From Sva-07 sp942492715 (GTDB lineage: Bacteria; Actinomycetota; Acidimicrobiia; Acidimicrobiales; Ilumatobacteraceae), in assembly GCA_942492715.1 (NCBI GenBank), contig CALOFW010000017.1, positions 62,001-126,000 of the forward strand: 64,000 nt of DNA, read 5' to 3'. Under the pieces are notes generated by a model that was not told the DNA's origin, did no database searches, and worked only from the letters and a program-made list of their open reading frames with translations. Each line of letters starts with the position of its first letter. Position 1 is the first letter of the stretch. Positions 42,165 through 50,256 of the stretch are shown here, one piece after another. The position numbers were made by a program, and so were the translations under genes.

Positions 42165-42581
42165 GTGGATGCTCCGGTCGATGTCGCGCGGCGATATCTC
42201 GACGCGTTCGCGGACGCCGACCCCGATGCGATCAGTGCGTTGGTCACCGACGACTTCGTGAACGAGCACCTCGCCGAACTCGGCGACGGCTGTGTCGGGC
42301 GGCCGGAGTACCGCCGGCGGCTCCCCGGCTTTCTCGGTACGTTCATCGGGGCGCGGTACACCGTTGTCACCATCGGAGGCCTCGACCTCGACGGCCAGGT
42401 CGTCGCCCGCTACCGGTTCACTGCCCACTACGACGGGACGCCGATCGACATCCCCGGGGTGATGTGGTTCGAGGTCCGCGACGGGCTCGTCGCACGCCGA
42501 ACCGACCTGTGGGACTCGCTGACGTTCCTCCGCCAGACCGGCCAGGCCGACCGAACGTCCGGGGCCCGCCACGCGCCATGA
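42165..42581 (+). CDS. SnoaL-like (NTF2-fold) protein
   Basis: The 138-residue product fits the SnoaL/NTF2 cone fold: VDAPVDVARRYLDAFADADPDAISALVTDDFVNEHLAELGDG at the N-terminus, PEYRRRLPGFLGTFIGARYTVVTIGGLDLDGQVVARYRFTAHYDG in the middle, described here as helix then curved sheet, ending with FEVRDGLVARRTDLWDSLTFLRQTGQ. Such domains bind or turn over small hydrophobic molecules. The GTG at 42165 follows the leaderless spacing rule; a GTG one codon earlier is equivalent. Its stop lies seven bases before the epoxide-hydrolase-like gene, so they form an operon. Confidence 0.8.
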   Translation: MDAPVDVARRYLDAFADADPDAISALVTDDFVNEHLAELGDGCVGRPEYRRRLPGFLGTFIGARYTVVTIGGLDLDGQVVARYRFTAHYDGTPIDIPGVMWFEVRDGLVARRTDLWDSLTFLRQTGQADRTSGARHAP

Positions 42582-42588
42582 TGGCGCG
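42572..42588. promoter_or_regulatory. palindrome abutting the hydrolase start codon
   Basis: CGCGCCAT-G-ATGGCGCG is a perfect 8-bp inverted repeat that ends exactly at the base before ATG 42589 and contains the SnoaL stop codon. In mRNA it would fold over the translation start of the hydrolase. Confidence 0.4.
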
Positions 42589-43545
42589 ATGGACGAACTG
42601 CTGGTCGACAACGGCGACATCACACTGCACGTCGAGGTGACGGGCGAGGGACCCACCATCCTGTGTGTGCACGGCTGGCCGGAGGCGCCCTACTCGTGGC
42701 GGAACCAGGTCGCGCACTTCTCCGAGCGCGGGTACCGCGTGGCAGCCATGGACGTGCGCGGCTACGGCGACAGTTCGGCACCGCCCGAGGTCGAGCGCTA
42801 CACGCTGAAGGACCTCTCGGGCGATGTCGCCGCGGTGGCCGCCGCGCTCGATGACGAACCGGTGGTCCTGTTCGGCCACGACTGGGGTGCGCCGATCACA
42901 TGGCAGACGGCGATCCGCCACCCGGATCGTGTTCGGGCGGTGGCGGGCCTGAGCGTGCCGCACACCCCGGCGATGCCAGTGTCGTTGATCGACGTCTTCG
43001 ATCAGCTCTACGCCGACCGGTTCTTCTACATGCTCTCGTTCCAGGAGCCGGGGCGAATCGAGGCGGAGTTCGCAGTCGACACCCGCGCCGCGCTGAAGAA
43101 GGTGTACCACGGCTTCTCCGGTGACGCCGCGGCCAACAGCATGCTGGGCGGGGCACCTCGTGACGCGCCCCTCCTGTCGCTGCTCCCCGACCCGCCCGCT
43201 GGGCCGTTGAGCTTCATGACCGACGACGACCTCGACCGGTACGCGGCCACGTTCGAGCGCGTCGGCATGGTCGGCGCCTTCAACCGCTACCGGGCGCTGT
43301 CGCTCGACGTCGAGGCGAATGCCGACGTCATGGGGGCCACCGTCGATCAACCATCGTGCTTCATCGCCGGTGAGCGCGACCTCGTTCGAGCGTTGGTGCC
43401 GGGCGTCGACGCCTTCGCCGACCCGGGGGCCGGGTGCACCGACTTCCGTGGCAGCACGATCATCCCCGGCGCCGGACACTGGGTCCAGCAGGAGGTTCCG
43501 GCCGAGACCAACGCCGCGCTCGACGCCTTCCTCGCCACGCTCTGA
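42589..43545 (+). CDS. alpha/beta hydrolase, epoxide hydrolase type
   Basis: The 318-residue hydrolase has the oxyanion motif HGWPEAPYSW (about 28-37), the nucleophile elbow GHDWGAPITWQ (Asp, about 95-105) and the catalytic His in IIPGAGHWVQQEVP (about 291-304). HGxP plus Asp nucleophile is the epoxide hydrolase pattern, though haloalkane dehalogenases share the fold. Two cap tyrosines are expected; candidates include LYADRFFYMLSFQEPG. It is probably co-transcribed with the SnoaL-like gene, which fits a small pathway acting on an epoxide or related compound (inference). Confidence 0.88.
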   Translation: MDELLVDNGDITLHVEVTGEGPTILCVHGWPEAPYSWRNQVAHFSERGYRVAAMDVRGYGDSSAPPEVERYTLKDLSGDVAAVAAALDDEPVVLFGHDWGAPITWQTAIRHPDRVRAVAGLSVPHTPAMPVSLIDVFDQLYADRFFYMLSFQEPGRIEAEFAVDTRAALKKVYHGFSGDAAANSMLGGAPRDAPLLSLLPDPPAGPLSFMTDDDLDRYAATFERVGMVGAFNRYRALSLDVEANADVMGATVDQPSCFIAGERDLVRALVPGVDAFADPGAGCTDFRGSTIIPGAGHWVQQEVPAETNAALDAFLATL

Positions 43546-43548
43546 CGA

Positions 43549-44988
43549 TCAGGGCTGCCAGAGTTCGGTCGTCGGGTGGAACTGGCTCCAGGCGAACCAG
43601 AACGACTCGTGCGAGCCGAGCGGGTCGCCGGAGGTCGCATCGATCGCGCGCAGGCCGCCCCCATCGGCAACGAGCGCAACACCCGACGCTTCGACCTCGC
43701 TTCCTGCTGCGAGCACGTCTCGGGCGAGATCGGCGGGGAAGGCCATCGGTGTGCCGTCGGGAGCGATCACCCCGAGCACCAGCTCCTGGACACCGAGGCG
43801 CTCGTCGATGTCGCCGATCGGGAAGATCGGTCCGTTGTCGTCCCGTCCCCCGAGTGGGTCGAGCGGGTAGGAGCGTCCGATCCCACCGTCCTCGGCGATG
43901 ATCGTGGTGTCGGGGTGCTCGGCCTTCCACTCGGCCCATGTCGTGCGCACCACCGAGGTCTCCTCGAGCACGATGCCGTCGCCCTGGAGCGGGCCGGACA
44001 CCGCGGCACCCGTGAAGGTGTCGAACACCGACCGCGTGCGCAGGTCGTACATCACCTTGTTCGACCGCGACAGCAGCCCGGAGGTGCGCAGCACGGGAAC
44101 CTGGGCGGCGCCCTGCTCCACCGCCTGATCGGTGCGATATGCCTGCGCGGAGCCGCACAGGGTGCAGTACGGGACACCGAGTCGGCGGCCTCCGAGCGTC
44201 AGGTTGAACATCTCGTGGATCTCCGCGATGTTCTTGGGGATCGCCAGTGCCTCGCCACCTTCGACGATGCCGAACACGACCGCGTCGTCCGGGTACCAGG
44301 CGCCGCCCTCGGCGTCGGTGGTCGCCGGGTCGTCGAGTGCCGGAATGCAGCCACCGGGGCAGCCGTCGGGGTCGCCGAGCTCGCGGTCGTCGATCAGCAC
44401 GCCACCCCAGCTCAGGTGACGCCAGTCGATGTCCGAGTCGGTGTCGGCGAAGAACGGCTCCCACGCCGGTTCGACGAGCAGGAACAGCACCGACTTGTCA
44501 TCCCGATAGGCCGGGTAGTCCGGGGTGTCCCAGGCGATCAGATGGTTGGTGGCGCTCAGCCAGACGCTGCGCTCGCTGTCGGGGTCGTCCGAGATCGACG
44601 TTCCGGTGAGCGCCTCGAACGCCGCGACGAGTTCGTTGCCGCTGTTGTCGCCGGCGCCGAAGAACCGCATCAGGTCGGCGACGTACCAGGCGTGCCGGGC
44701 GTCGCCCGCTGCGGCCAGATCGAGTACGGCCTGCTCGTCGATCTCGCCGACGGCGAGCTGCACGCCGATGCGCTCGATGGCCTCGCGTGTCTCGGCTGCA
44801 CCCTGATCGCTCGCTGCAGGCGACTCCGGGGCGGGCGGGTAACGGAACCGCTGCACGGTGTCGGCGCCGGCCACGCGATCGGTGTCGGCGTCCGGCGGGT
44901 CGTCCCCCGACACACAGCCGACCAGGACGACTCCGAACGCGATCGCCAGGGCGGCGATGCGATGACTCCGACGACGGATGCGCAACAT
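43549..44988 (-). CDS. DUF3179-domain lipoprotein
   Basis: The 479-residue product starts with a lipoprotein signal (basic MLRIRRRSHR, hydrophobic core, lipobox LVGC near 22-25). It contains the DUF3179 core: YCTLCGSAQAYRT (CxxC), LRTSGLLSRSNKVMYDLRTRSVFDTFTG and WAEWKAEHPDT. The domain's function is unknown; the paired cysteines suggest metal or redox chemistry. ATG 44988 has TACCCT six bases upstream. A partly duplicated upstream region is shared with the next lipoprotein gene. Confidence 0.87.
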   Translation of the reverse strand: MLRIRRRSHRIAALAIAFGVVLVGCVSGDDPPDADTDRVAGADTVQRFRYPPAPESPAASDQGAAETREAIERIGVQLAVGEIDEQAVLDLAAAGDARHAWYVADLMRFFGAGDNSGNELVAAFEALTGTSISDDPDSERSVWLSATNHLIAWDTPDYPAYRDDKSVLFLLVEPAWEPFFADTDSDIDWRHLSWGGVLIDDRELGDPDGCPGGCIPALDDPATTDAEGGAWYPDDAVVFGIVEGGEALAIPKNIAEIHEMFNLTLGGRRLGVPYCTLCGSAQAYRTDQAVEQGAAQVPVLRTSGLLSRSNKVMYDLRTRSVFDTFTGAAVSGPLQGDGIVLEETSVVRTTWAEWKAEHPDTTIIAEDGGIGRSYPLDPLGGRDDNGPIFPIGDIDERLGVQELVLGVIAPDGTPMAFPADLARDVLAAGSEVEASGVALVADGGGLRAIDATSGDPLGSHESFWFAWSQFHPTTELWQP

Positions 44989-44994
44989 GCAGGC

Positions 44995-45000
44995 AGGGTA
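44995..45000 (-). promoter_or_regulatory. candidate leaderless -10 box of DUF3179 gene
   Basis: TACCCT on the minus strand ends six bases before ATG 44988. Confidence 0.4.
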
Positions 45001-45033
45001 CGAATCGGTCGATGACCGGGTGCGAACGTCCTG

Positions 45034-45053
45034 CGGAACTTGGTCGAAACTCG
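45034..45053. repeat. 20-bp direct repeat, copy 1 (upstream of DUF3179 gene)
   Basis: CGGAACTTGGTCGAAACTCG; it matches the copy at 45474-45493 at 19 of 20 positions. Both copies precede a minus-strand lipoprotein gene and both are followed on that strand by an ACCCTGCCTG block. Confidence 0.6.
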
Positions 45054-45096
45054 GTGGCCGAATCGCCGAGTCCTCTACAGCCGCCGCCGAGGTCGT

Positions 45097-45390
45097 CTAC
45101 TCCTGGACCGCGCCGGGGACGCAGTCGAACAACGTCTCCACCCACGCCTCCAGGTCTTCGCCGAAGCCCTCCGTATCGGCGGCGTCGATGTTGTCGACCA
45201 GGAACTGGGCGTCGTCGTCGGAGAGCTCACCCGTCCTGCCGCGTACGCATTCCTCGTCGAAGAGTGATTCGTTCTCGACGAGGAGGTCGGCGAGCTCGGT
45301 CTGCGCCGACCCATCCCCACCGTCGTCGCTGCTTCCGCACCCGAACAACAACAGGGATGCACTGGCCACGAGCACTGCAGTCGTCTTCAT
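45097..45390 (-). CDS. small lipoprotein of unknown function
   Basis: The 97-residue product has a lipoprotein signal peptide with lipobox LLFGC (cysteine near 18) and an acidic mature part containing two cysteines (DEECVRGRTGELSDDDAQFLVDNIDAADTEGF and ETLFDCVPGA, quoted as blocks) that may form a disulfide. No family recognised. The start is ATG 45390 with GAGGCGAC upstream. It lies 108 bases upstream of the DUF3179 gene on the same strand. Confidence 0.75.
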   Translation of the reverse strand: MKTTAVLVASASLLLFGCGSSDDGGDGSAQTELADLLVENESLFDEECVRGRTGELSDDDAQFLVDNIDAADTEGFGEDLEAWVETLFDCVPGAVQE

Positions 45391-45473
45391 GTCGCCTCGA
45401 TTCTCGGTCGTGTGGTCAACACATTGGACCATCCAAGGCCGACCAGGCAGGGTCGAACGACCTGGGCAGGAAC

Positions 45474-45493
45474 CGGAACATGGTCGAAACTCG
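45474..45493. repeat. 20-bp direct repeat, copy 2 (upstream of small lipoprotein)
   Basis: CGGAACATGGTCGAAACTCG; see copy 1 at 45034-45053. It lies about 85-103 bases before the small lipoprotein start. Confidence 0.6.
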
Positions 45494-45538
45494 CCGATCG
45501 GTACGTGCAGGTTCGTCGACTCGGGGCATCCTGTGCAC

Positions 45539-45937
45539 ATGGCTGATCGACCGATTCCCACCGACGACGAGTTGCGGCAGCGTCTCACCCCGATCCAGTA
45601 CGAGGTCACCCAGCGCGCCGCCACCGAGCGTGCGTTCACCGGCGAGTACTGGAACGTCGACGACGACGGCACGTACCACTGCGTCGTGTGCGACGAGCCG
45701 CTGTTCTCGTCGGAGACGAAGTACGACGCCGGGTGCGGATGGCCGAGCTTCACCGACCCGCTCGCCCAGGAGAAGATCACCCGCAAGGAGGACCGCTCGC
45801 ACGGCATGGTCCGCGTCGAGACGGTGTGCGCCAACTGCGGAGCTCACCTCGGCCACGTCTTCCCCGACGGTCCGGGTCCCACCGGTGACCGGTTCTGCAT
45901 GAACTCCGCCTCCCTCGACCTCAAGCCCGCCGACTGA
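45539..45937 (+). CDS. msrB: peptide-methionine (R)-S-oxide reductase
   Basis: MsrB repairs methionine-R-sulfoxide in proteins. The 132-residue product is a single MsrB domain with two zinc-binding CxxC pairs (CVVCDEPLF and CANCGAHLGH), the WPSF substrate pocket motif, and the catalytic RFCMNSASL near the C-terminus. ATG 45539 gives the normal length. It is followed immediately by a perfect 37-bp palindrome that may end its transcript. Confidence 0.95.
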   Translation: MADRPIPTDDELRQRLTPIQYEVTQRAATERAFTGEYWNVDDDGTYHCVVCDEPLFSSETKYDAGCGWPSFTDPLAQEKITRKEDRSHGMVRVETVCANCGAHLGHVFPDGPGPTGDRFCMNSASLDLKPAD

Positions 45938-45938
45938 C

Positions 45939-45975
45939 GGTGTTACATCTGGGGTCAGACCCCAGATGTAACACC
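45939..45975. repeat. perfect 37-bp palindrome with GGGGTCnGACCCC core
   Basis: Two 18-base arms (GGTGTTACATCTGGGGTC and its exact complement) flank a single A. It starts one base after the msrB stop and ends six bases before the next ATG. A degraded relative lies at 4692-4719 and a core-sharing relative at 28149-28177. It has no T tract, so if it stops transcription it is not a standard intrinsic terminator. Confidence 0.85.
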
Positions 45976-45980
45976 TCGCT

Positions 45981-46895
45981 ATGGTCGGATCGATGGTCGA
46001 CTGGGGCGAGGACGAGCGACGGCTGACCGACACCGTGAGCGTGCTCGTCGGTGATGCGAACGGGGCCTACCCGTCGGGCAACACGCTCCTCGTGCGTGGA
46101 GCCGGCGAGTCGGTGGTGATCGATCCGTCGGTCACCGTGGTCGCCCGGGGCGGCGCGCCGGTGCCGGTCGACGCGGTGATCAACAGCCACTCGCACGAGG
46201 ACCACATGGCCGGCAACGGATCCTTCCCCGATGCCCGTCTGCACATCCACGACGAGGACCTTCCGGGTGCGCGGTCGATGGAGGGTCTGATGGCGGTCTA
46301 CGGGCTGACCGGGTCCGCTCGGACCGACTTCGAACGGGTCGTCCTCGACGAGTTCCACTACGCACCCCGACCCGACGCCCATGGCTTCACCGACGGGCAC
46401 GTGTTCGACCTCGGCGGTGGTGTCACCGTGGAGGCCGTCCACCTGCCCGGACACACCCGCGGACACAGCGGGTTCCGGATGGACGGCGTGTTCTTCCTGT
46501 CCGACATCGACCTGACCGGGTTCGGCCCGTACTACGGCGATGTGTGGAGCGACCTGGAGGACTTCGAAGCGAGCCTGACCAAGGTGCGCGACGAGGAGGC
46601 CGACTTCTACGTGACGTTCCACCACAAGGGGGTGATCGAGGGCCGCGCCGCGTTCGTGGAGATGGTCGACGCGTTCACAGCGGTGATCGGACGGCGCCAC
46701 GAGGCGATGCTGGAGTTCCTGCGCGAGCCGCACACCATCGACGAGATGCGCGAGCACCGGTTCATCTACCGACCGCACGTTCAGATGGCGTTCGTCGAGT
46801 CGGTCGAGACCCGCAGCGCCGACCTGCACGTGCAGCGGATGCTCATGCGTGGCGAAGCGGTCGAGGTCGAACCGGGAAGGTTCCAGCGAACGTGA
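45981..46895 (+). CDS. metallo-beta-lactamase-fold hydrolase
   Basis: The 304-residue product has the di-metal motif INSHSHEDHMAG (HxHxDH, about 67-78), a second ligand in HLPGHTRGHSGF (about 155-166), and a third Asp in FFLSDIDLTGFGPYYGD. It is of the glyoxalase-II-like/MBL group with an unusual closing region rich in His and Arg; the substrate is unknown. The start could be ATG 45981 or ATG 45993. It precedes an FAH-family gene by 19 bases. Confidence 0.85.
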   Translation: MVGSMVDWGEDERRLTDTVSVLVGDANGAYPSGNTLLVRGAGESVVIDPSVTVVARGGAPVPVDAVINSHSHEDHMAGNGSFPDARLHIHDEDLPGARSMEGLMAVYGLTGSARTDFERVVLDEFHYAPRPDAHGFTDGHVFDLGGGVTVEAVHLPGHTRGHSGFRMDGVFFLSDIDLTGFGPYYGDVWSDLEDFEASLTKVRDEEADFYVTFHHKGVIEGRAAFVEMVDAFTAVIGRRHEAMLEFLREPHTIDEMREHRFIYRPHVQMAFVESVETRSADLHVQRMLMRGEAVEVEPGRFQRT

Positions 46896-46914
46896 CGAAC
46901 GAGAGGGCACCTCG

Positions 46915-47769
46915 ATGAAGCTCGCAACAGCGCGGCGTGGCGACGGCACCACGATCTGGGGTCCGGTCGACGCGGATGGGATCGCCGACGTGTCGGCACG
47001 CTGGAGCAGCCCGGCCGAGCTGCTCGAAGCGGCGATGGACGACGCGGGCCGCACGGAGATCGCCGAGACGGCGCGGAACGCAACGCCGCTCGGCGAGCTC
47101 GAGGTGCTCCCGCCGATCCCCACACCGGCTCGAGTGATCTGTGTCGGTGTCAACTACGCGGACCATGCCGCCGAGTCCGATCGGGCAGCGGAGCCCCCAG
47201 GCCATCCGGTGCTGTTCACGCGGTTCCCGTCGTCGCTCGTCGGCGACGGCCAGCCGATCGAGCGCCCGCTCGCGAGTCACCAGTTCGACTGGGAGGGAGA
47301 GCTGGCGGTGGTGATCGGTCGCCGCACCCGACGCATCGGGCGCGAGTCGGCCCTCGACCACGTCGGCGGCTACTCGTGCTTCATGGACGGCACGCTGCGC
47401 GATTGGCAGCGGCACACGAGCCAGTTCACTCCGGGCAAGAACTTCGACCGGTCCGGGGCGTGGGGGCCGTGGATCGTGACCGCCGACGAGATTCCCGACC
47501 CGGGCGCATTGGACCTCACGACCACCGTCGACGGCGAGGTGGTCCAGCACGCATCGACGAGCCTGATGATCCACGACGTCGCCTCGATCGTGTCGTACTG
47601 CTCGACGTTCACGACCCTCGAGCCGGGCGACGTGATCGCCACCGGCACACCTGCGGGCGTCGGGTTCGCCCGCACCCCGCAGCGGTGGCTGGAGCCCGGG
47701 CACGAGGTACGCGTCGAGGTCAGTTCGATCGGCACACTCACCAACCCGGTTGTCGACGCCGCGCGCTGA
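46915..47769 (+). CDS. fumarylacetoacetate hydrolase (FAH) family protein
   Basis: The 284-residue product has the FAH core: CVGVNYADHAAES (about 77-89), the metal ligands in FDWEGELAVVIGRRTRR (about 122-138), GYSCFMDGTLRDWQ and the closing ATGTPAGVGFA. The family covers hydrolases, decarboxylases and tautomerases in aromatic breakdown. The start is ATG 46915, with GAGAGG upstream. With the neighbouring MBL enzyme and crotonase it may form a small catabolic unit (inference). Confidence 0.88.
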   Translation: MKLATARRGDGTTIWGPVDADGIADVSARWSSPAELLEAAMDDAGRTEIAETARNATPLGELEVLPPIPTPARVICVGVNYADHAAESDRAAEPPGHPVLFTRFPSSLVGDGQPIERPLASHQFDWEGELAVVIGRRTRRIGRESALDHVGGYSCFMDGTLRDWQRHTSQFTPGKNFDRSGAWGPWIVTADEIPDPGALDLTTTVDGEVVQHASTSLMIHDVASIVSYCSTFTTLEPGDVIATGTPAGVGFARTPQRWLEPGHEVRVEVSSIGTLTNPVVDAAR

Positions 47770-47817
47770 GTGTTCCCGACTGCTCCGCGCGTCGAGCCCC
47801 GGTGACACGATGGACGC

Positions 47818-48618
47818 ATGGCCGACGCAGATGTACCGACGTTCAGCACGCTCCGAGTCGAGGTCGACGGGCCGATCGGGCGGATGACGCTCACGCAAGG
47901 CGACAAACTCAACCCGCTCGGGACGGTGCCGCTGCGCGAGATCGCACAGGCGGCACAGTGGTTCGACACCACCGACGCACACATCGTGGTCGTCACGGGC
48001 GAGGGCCGGGGGTTCTCCTCCGGGTTCGACCTGCGGGAGTTCGCCGGCGGTGACCGGGACGACCCGAACGCCACGTCGAGTCGCGATCAGGCCGACCTCG
48101 GGCGCCTGATGGCCGAAGCGATGGACCGGATGTCGGCACTGACGATCGCCGCCATCAAGGGCCCATGCGTCGGTGGCGGTGTCGTGCTGGCCGGCGTGTG
48201 CGACCTGCGGATCGCCGCCGACGACACCGTGTTCTCGATCCCGGAGGTCGATCTCGGCATCCCGCTGGCGTGGGGCGGCATCCCGCGCCTGGTCCGTGAG
48301 ATCGGTCCGGCGCTGACCCGCGAGTTGGTGCTGACGTGCCGTCCGTTCTCGCCGGAGGAGGCGCTGCAGATCGGCTTCATCAACCGGATCGTCCCCCGGG
48401 CCGAGCTCGAGTCGGCCGTCGACGAACTCGCCGAGCAACTCGCGCGGAAGGCGCCGAGCGTCGTGCGGGCGACGAAACGTCAGGTCAACGAGGCGCTGGA
48501 GGACGTCGCTTCGACCGCCGGGTCGTGGGCCGACGCCGACCAGCTCGGCGCGGCCATGCGCGACCCCGACGCTCGCGCAGCCGCTCGCGCCTACCTCGCC
48601 TCCCGCGCCAAACGCTGA
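47818..48618 (+). CDS. enoyl-CoA hydratase/isomerase family protein
   Basis: The 266-residue crotonase has GEGRGFSSGFDLREFAGG (oxyanion hole, about 61-78), AAIKGPCVGGGVVLAGVCDLRIAADD (about 110-135) and IPEVDLGIPLAWGGIPRLVREIG with the first catalytic Glu present and the second replaced by Trp-Gly context. The reaction is therefore uncertain. It follows the FAH gene by 48 bases and is convergent with an M20 peptidase across a 160-base repeat region. Confidence 0.87.
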   Translation: MADADVPTFSTLRVEVDGPIGRMTLTQGDKLNPLGTVPLREIAQAAQWFDTTDAHIVVVTGEGRGFSSGFDLREFAGGDRDDPNATSSRDQADLGRLMAEAMDRMSALTIAAIKGPCVGGGVVLAGVCDLRIAADDTVFSIPEVDLGIPLAWGGIPRLVREIGPALTRELVLTCRPFSPEEALQIGFINRIVPRAELESAVDELAEQLARKAPSVVRATKRQVNEALEDVASTAGSWADADQLGAAMRDPDARAAARAYLASRAKR

Positions 48619-48632
48619 CCGCCGCACACCCA

Positions 48633-48690
48633 CCCCGTTTGCGCTGCATTCTCGGTGGGACGGGCCACCCGAACCGTCACACAAACGGGG
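48633..48690. repeat. extragenic hairpin repeat, copy 1
   Basis: The unit is bounded by CCCCGTTTG (48633-48641) and its complement CAAACGGGG (48682-48690), with a further imperfect stem inside (TCGGTGG against CCACCCGA). The 29 bases from 48635 are identical to those from 48708. It lies in the convergent gap between a crotonase and an M20 peptidase. Confidence 0.8.
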
Positions 48691-48707
48691 AGGCCCCCGA
48701 GCCCCTA

Positions 48708-48763
48708 CCGTTTGCGCTGCATTCTCGGTGGGACGGTTCACCCGAAACGCCACGCAAACGGGG
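48708..48763. repeat. extragenic hairpin repeat, copy 2
   Basis: Second tandem copy, 73 bases after copy 1. The first 29 bases are identical, and the right half differs at several positions while keeping the outer CCGTTTG/CAAACGG pairing. Confidence 0.8.
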
Positions 48764-48780
48764 AGGGAGGCGCGAGAGGG

Positions 48781-50172
48781 TCAGCCGAGGAGATCGGTGG
48801 CGACGTGGTGGAAGAGCCGGGTGGTGAGGGCGAGCGATTCGATGTCGATGCGCTCGTTGTTGCCGTGGAAGCGTGAGCCGTACTCGCTCGAGTCGAGCGA
48901 CGGGCTGAACAACCCGGCGCCATACGCGACCGCCCCCAGCTCGCGGTAGATCCGGGCATCGGTGAAGCCGACCACGAACTGCGGCGTCAACCGCGCCGTC
49001 GGGAACGGCACGTTGACGGCCCGCTGGAGGCTGTCCCACAGTGGTGTGTCGAGCCGGCTGATCGATGCTCCGTCGTTCATCAACGGCTCGACGTCCACCT
49101 CGTCGGCGAGATCACCGAGGGCAGCGCGGAGATGCGCCTCCACCTCGTCGGGGCCCTCGCCCGGCACGGTGCGGATGTCGACGTCGATCACCACGGTGTC
49201 GGGGATCACGTTGACCTTCATCCGGCCACCACCGGACTCGCTGCCGTCGACGAGGTTCGGCGAGAACGTCGTGTGCGTGCAGGCGTGGAAGTGCGAGGCC
49301 GCTGCCGCACTCGGGAAGGTGTCGAGCACGTCGTCGATCGCCGCCGGATCGAGCAGCGACGCCTTCAGGTCGTCGGGCAACCCGAGTGCCTCGACCTTCT
49401 GGCCCCAGAGCTCGTGGAAGCGCGGCGCCGGTCGGTACTCGTGCAACCGCTGGATCACCCCGGCCGCCTTGACGAGGGCATTGTCGCGACGGAACGGCGC
49501 CGAGCCGTGCCCGGGTGTGCCCTTCACCCGCAGCCGCCGCCACGCCACCCCCTTCTCGGCGATGTTGACGCCGATGAACGGCGCCTCGGCGGGCCCGGTG
49601 TGGAGCCCGCCGCTCTCGGTCAGGACGTAATCGGCCATGATCGCATCACGGTGATGGTCGGCCATCCAGCGTGCGCCGTAGGCACTGCCGGCCTCTTCGT
49701 CGGCAACGCCGAAGTAGATCAGATCGCCGGTCGGCCGGAACCCGCGCTCGGCGAGGCTCCGGAACGTCACGGCCATCGATGCGGTGAGGTTCAGCATGTC
49801 GACCGCTCCGCGCCCCCAGACCTCCGGGCCGTCGGGGCCGTCGATGATCTCGCCACCGAACGGGTCCTCGCCCCAGCCCGACTCGTTGACCGGCACGACG
49901 TCGGTGTGGCCCATCAGGCACAGGCTCGGCGCGTCGGGATCCGACCCGGCGATGCGCCCGACGATCGACACCCGCCCCGGTGCGGCTTCGTAGCGCTCGA
50001 CGTCGACACCGGGCCCCTCGATCACCTGCTGGAGCACGTCGGCGTTGCGCACCTCCTCGCCCGATGCCTCGGTGCCGTCGTTGACGCATCGATTGCGGAT
50101 CAACACCTGCAGCAGTTCGACGGTCGCATCCGTCAGTCCGTCGAGTTGCCGATCGTCGAGGTGTGGAGCCAT
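48781..50172 (-). CDS. M20-family peptidase/deacylase
   Basis: The 463-residue enzyme shows the M20 signatures LCLMGHTDVVPVNESGWGEDPF (about 83-104), VWGRGAVDMLNL (about 114-125) and FGVADEEAGSAYGA (about 149-162), then the lid motif TPGHGSAPFRRDNAL. It resembles the ArgE/aminoacylase-1 branch more than the one at 5.7 kb does. The start is ATG 50172 (MAPHLDDRQ); the region before it includes an in-frame extension without a ribosome site. The substrate is probably an N-acyl amino acid or dipeptide. Confidence 0.88.
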   Translation of the reverse strand: MAPHLDDRQLDGLTDATVELLQVLIRNRCVNDGTEASGEEVRNADVLQQVIEGPGVDVERYEAAPGRVSIVGRIAGSDPDAPSLCLMGHTDVVPVNESGWGEDPFGGEIIDGPDGPEVWGRGAVDMLNLTASMAVTFRSLAERGFRPTGDLIYFGVADEEAGSAYGARWMADHHRDAIMADYVLTESGGLHTGPAEAPFIGVNIAEKGVAWRRLRVKGTPGHGSAPFRRDNALVKAAGVIQRLHEYRPAPRFHELWGQKVEALGLPDDLKASLLDPAAIDDVLDTFPSAAAASHFHACTHTTFSPNLVDGSESGGGRMKVNVIPDTVVIDVDIRTVPGEGPDEVEAHLRAALGDLADEVDVEPLMNDGASISRLDTPLWDSLQRAVNVPFPTARLTPQFVVGFTDARIYRELGAVAYGAGLFSPSLDSSEYGSRFHGNNERIDIESLALTTRLFHHVATDLLG

Positions 50173-50256
50173 CGGCCCAGCTTTCCATGTGCACGAAGGG
50201 GCTGGCCCAACTGCAAGGATGCACACCATCCGGCACAACTCGATGCGAGGTGAAAC

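Noticed and set aside
45939..45975. 37-bp palindrome as a standard intrinsic terminator
   Set aside because: No T tract on either side and related copies occur in promoter regions, so a simple terminator label is not supported.
48633..48763. Paired repeats as a minimal CRISPR array
   Set aside because: Only two units, each internally palindromic over its whole length, and no cas genes.
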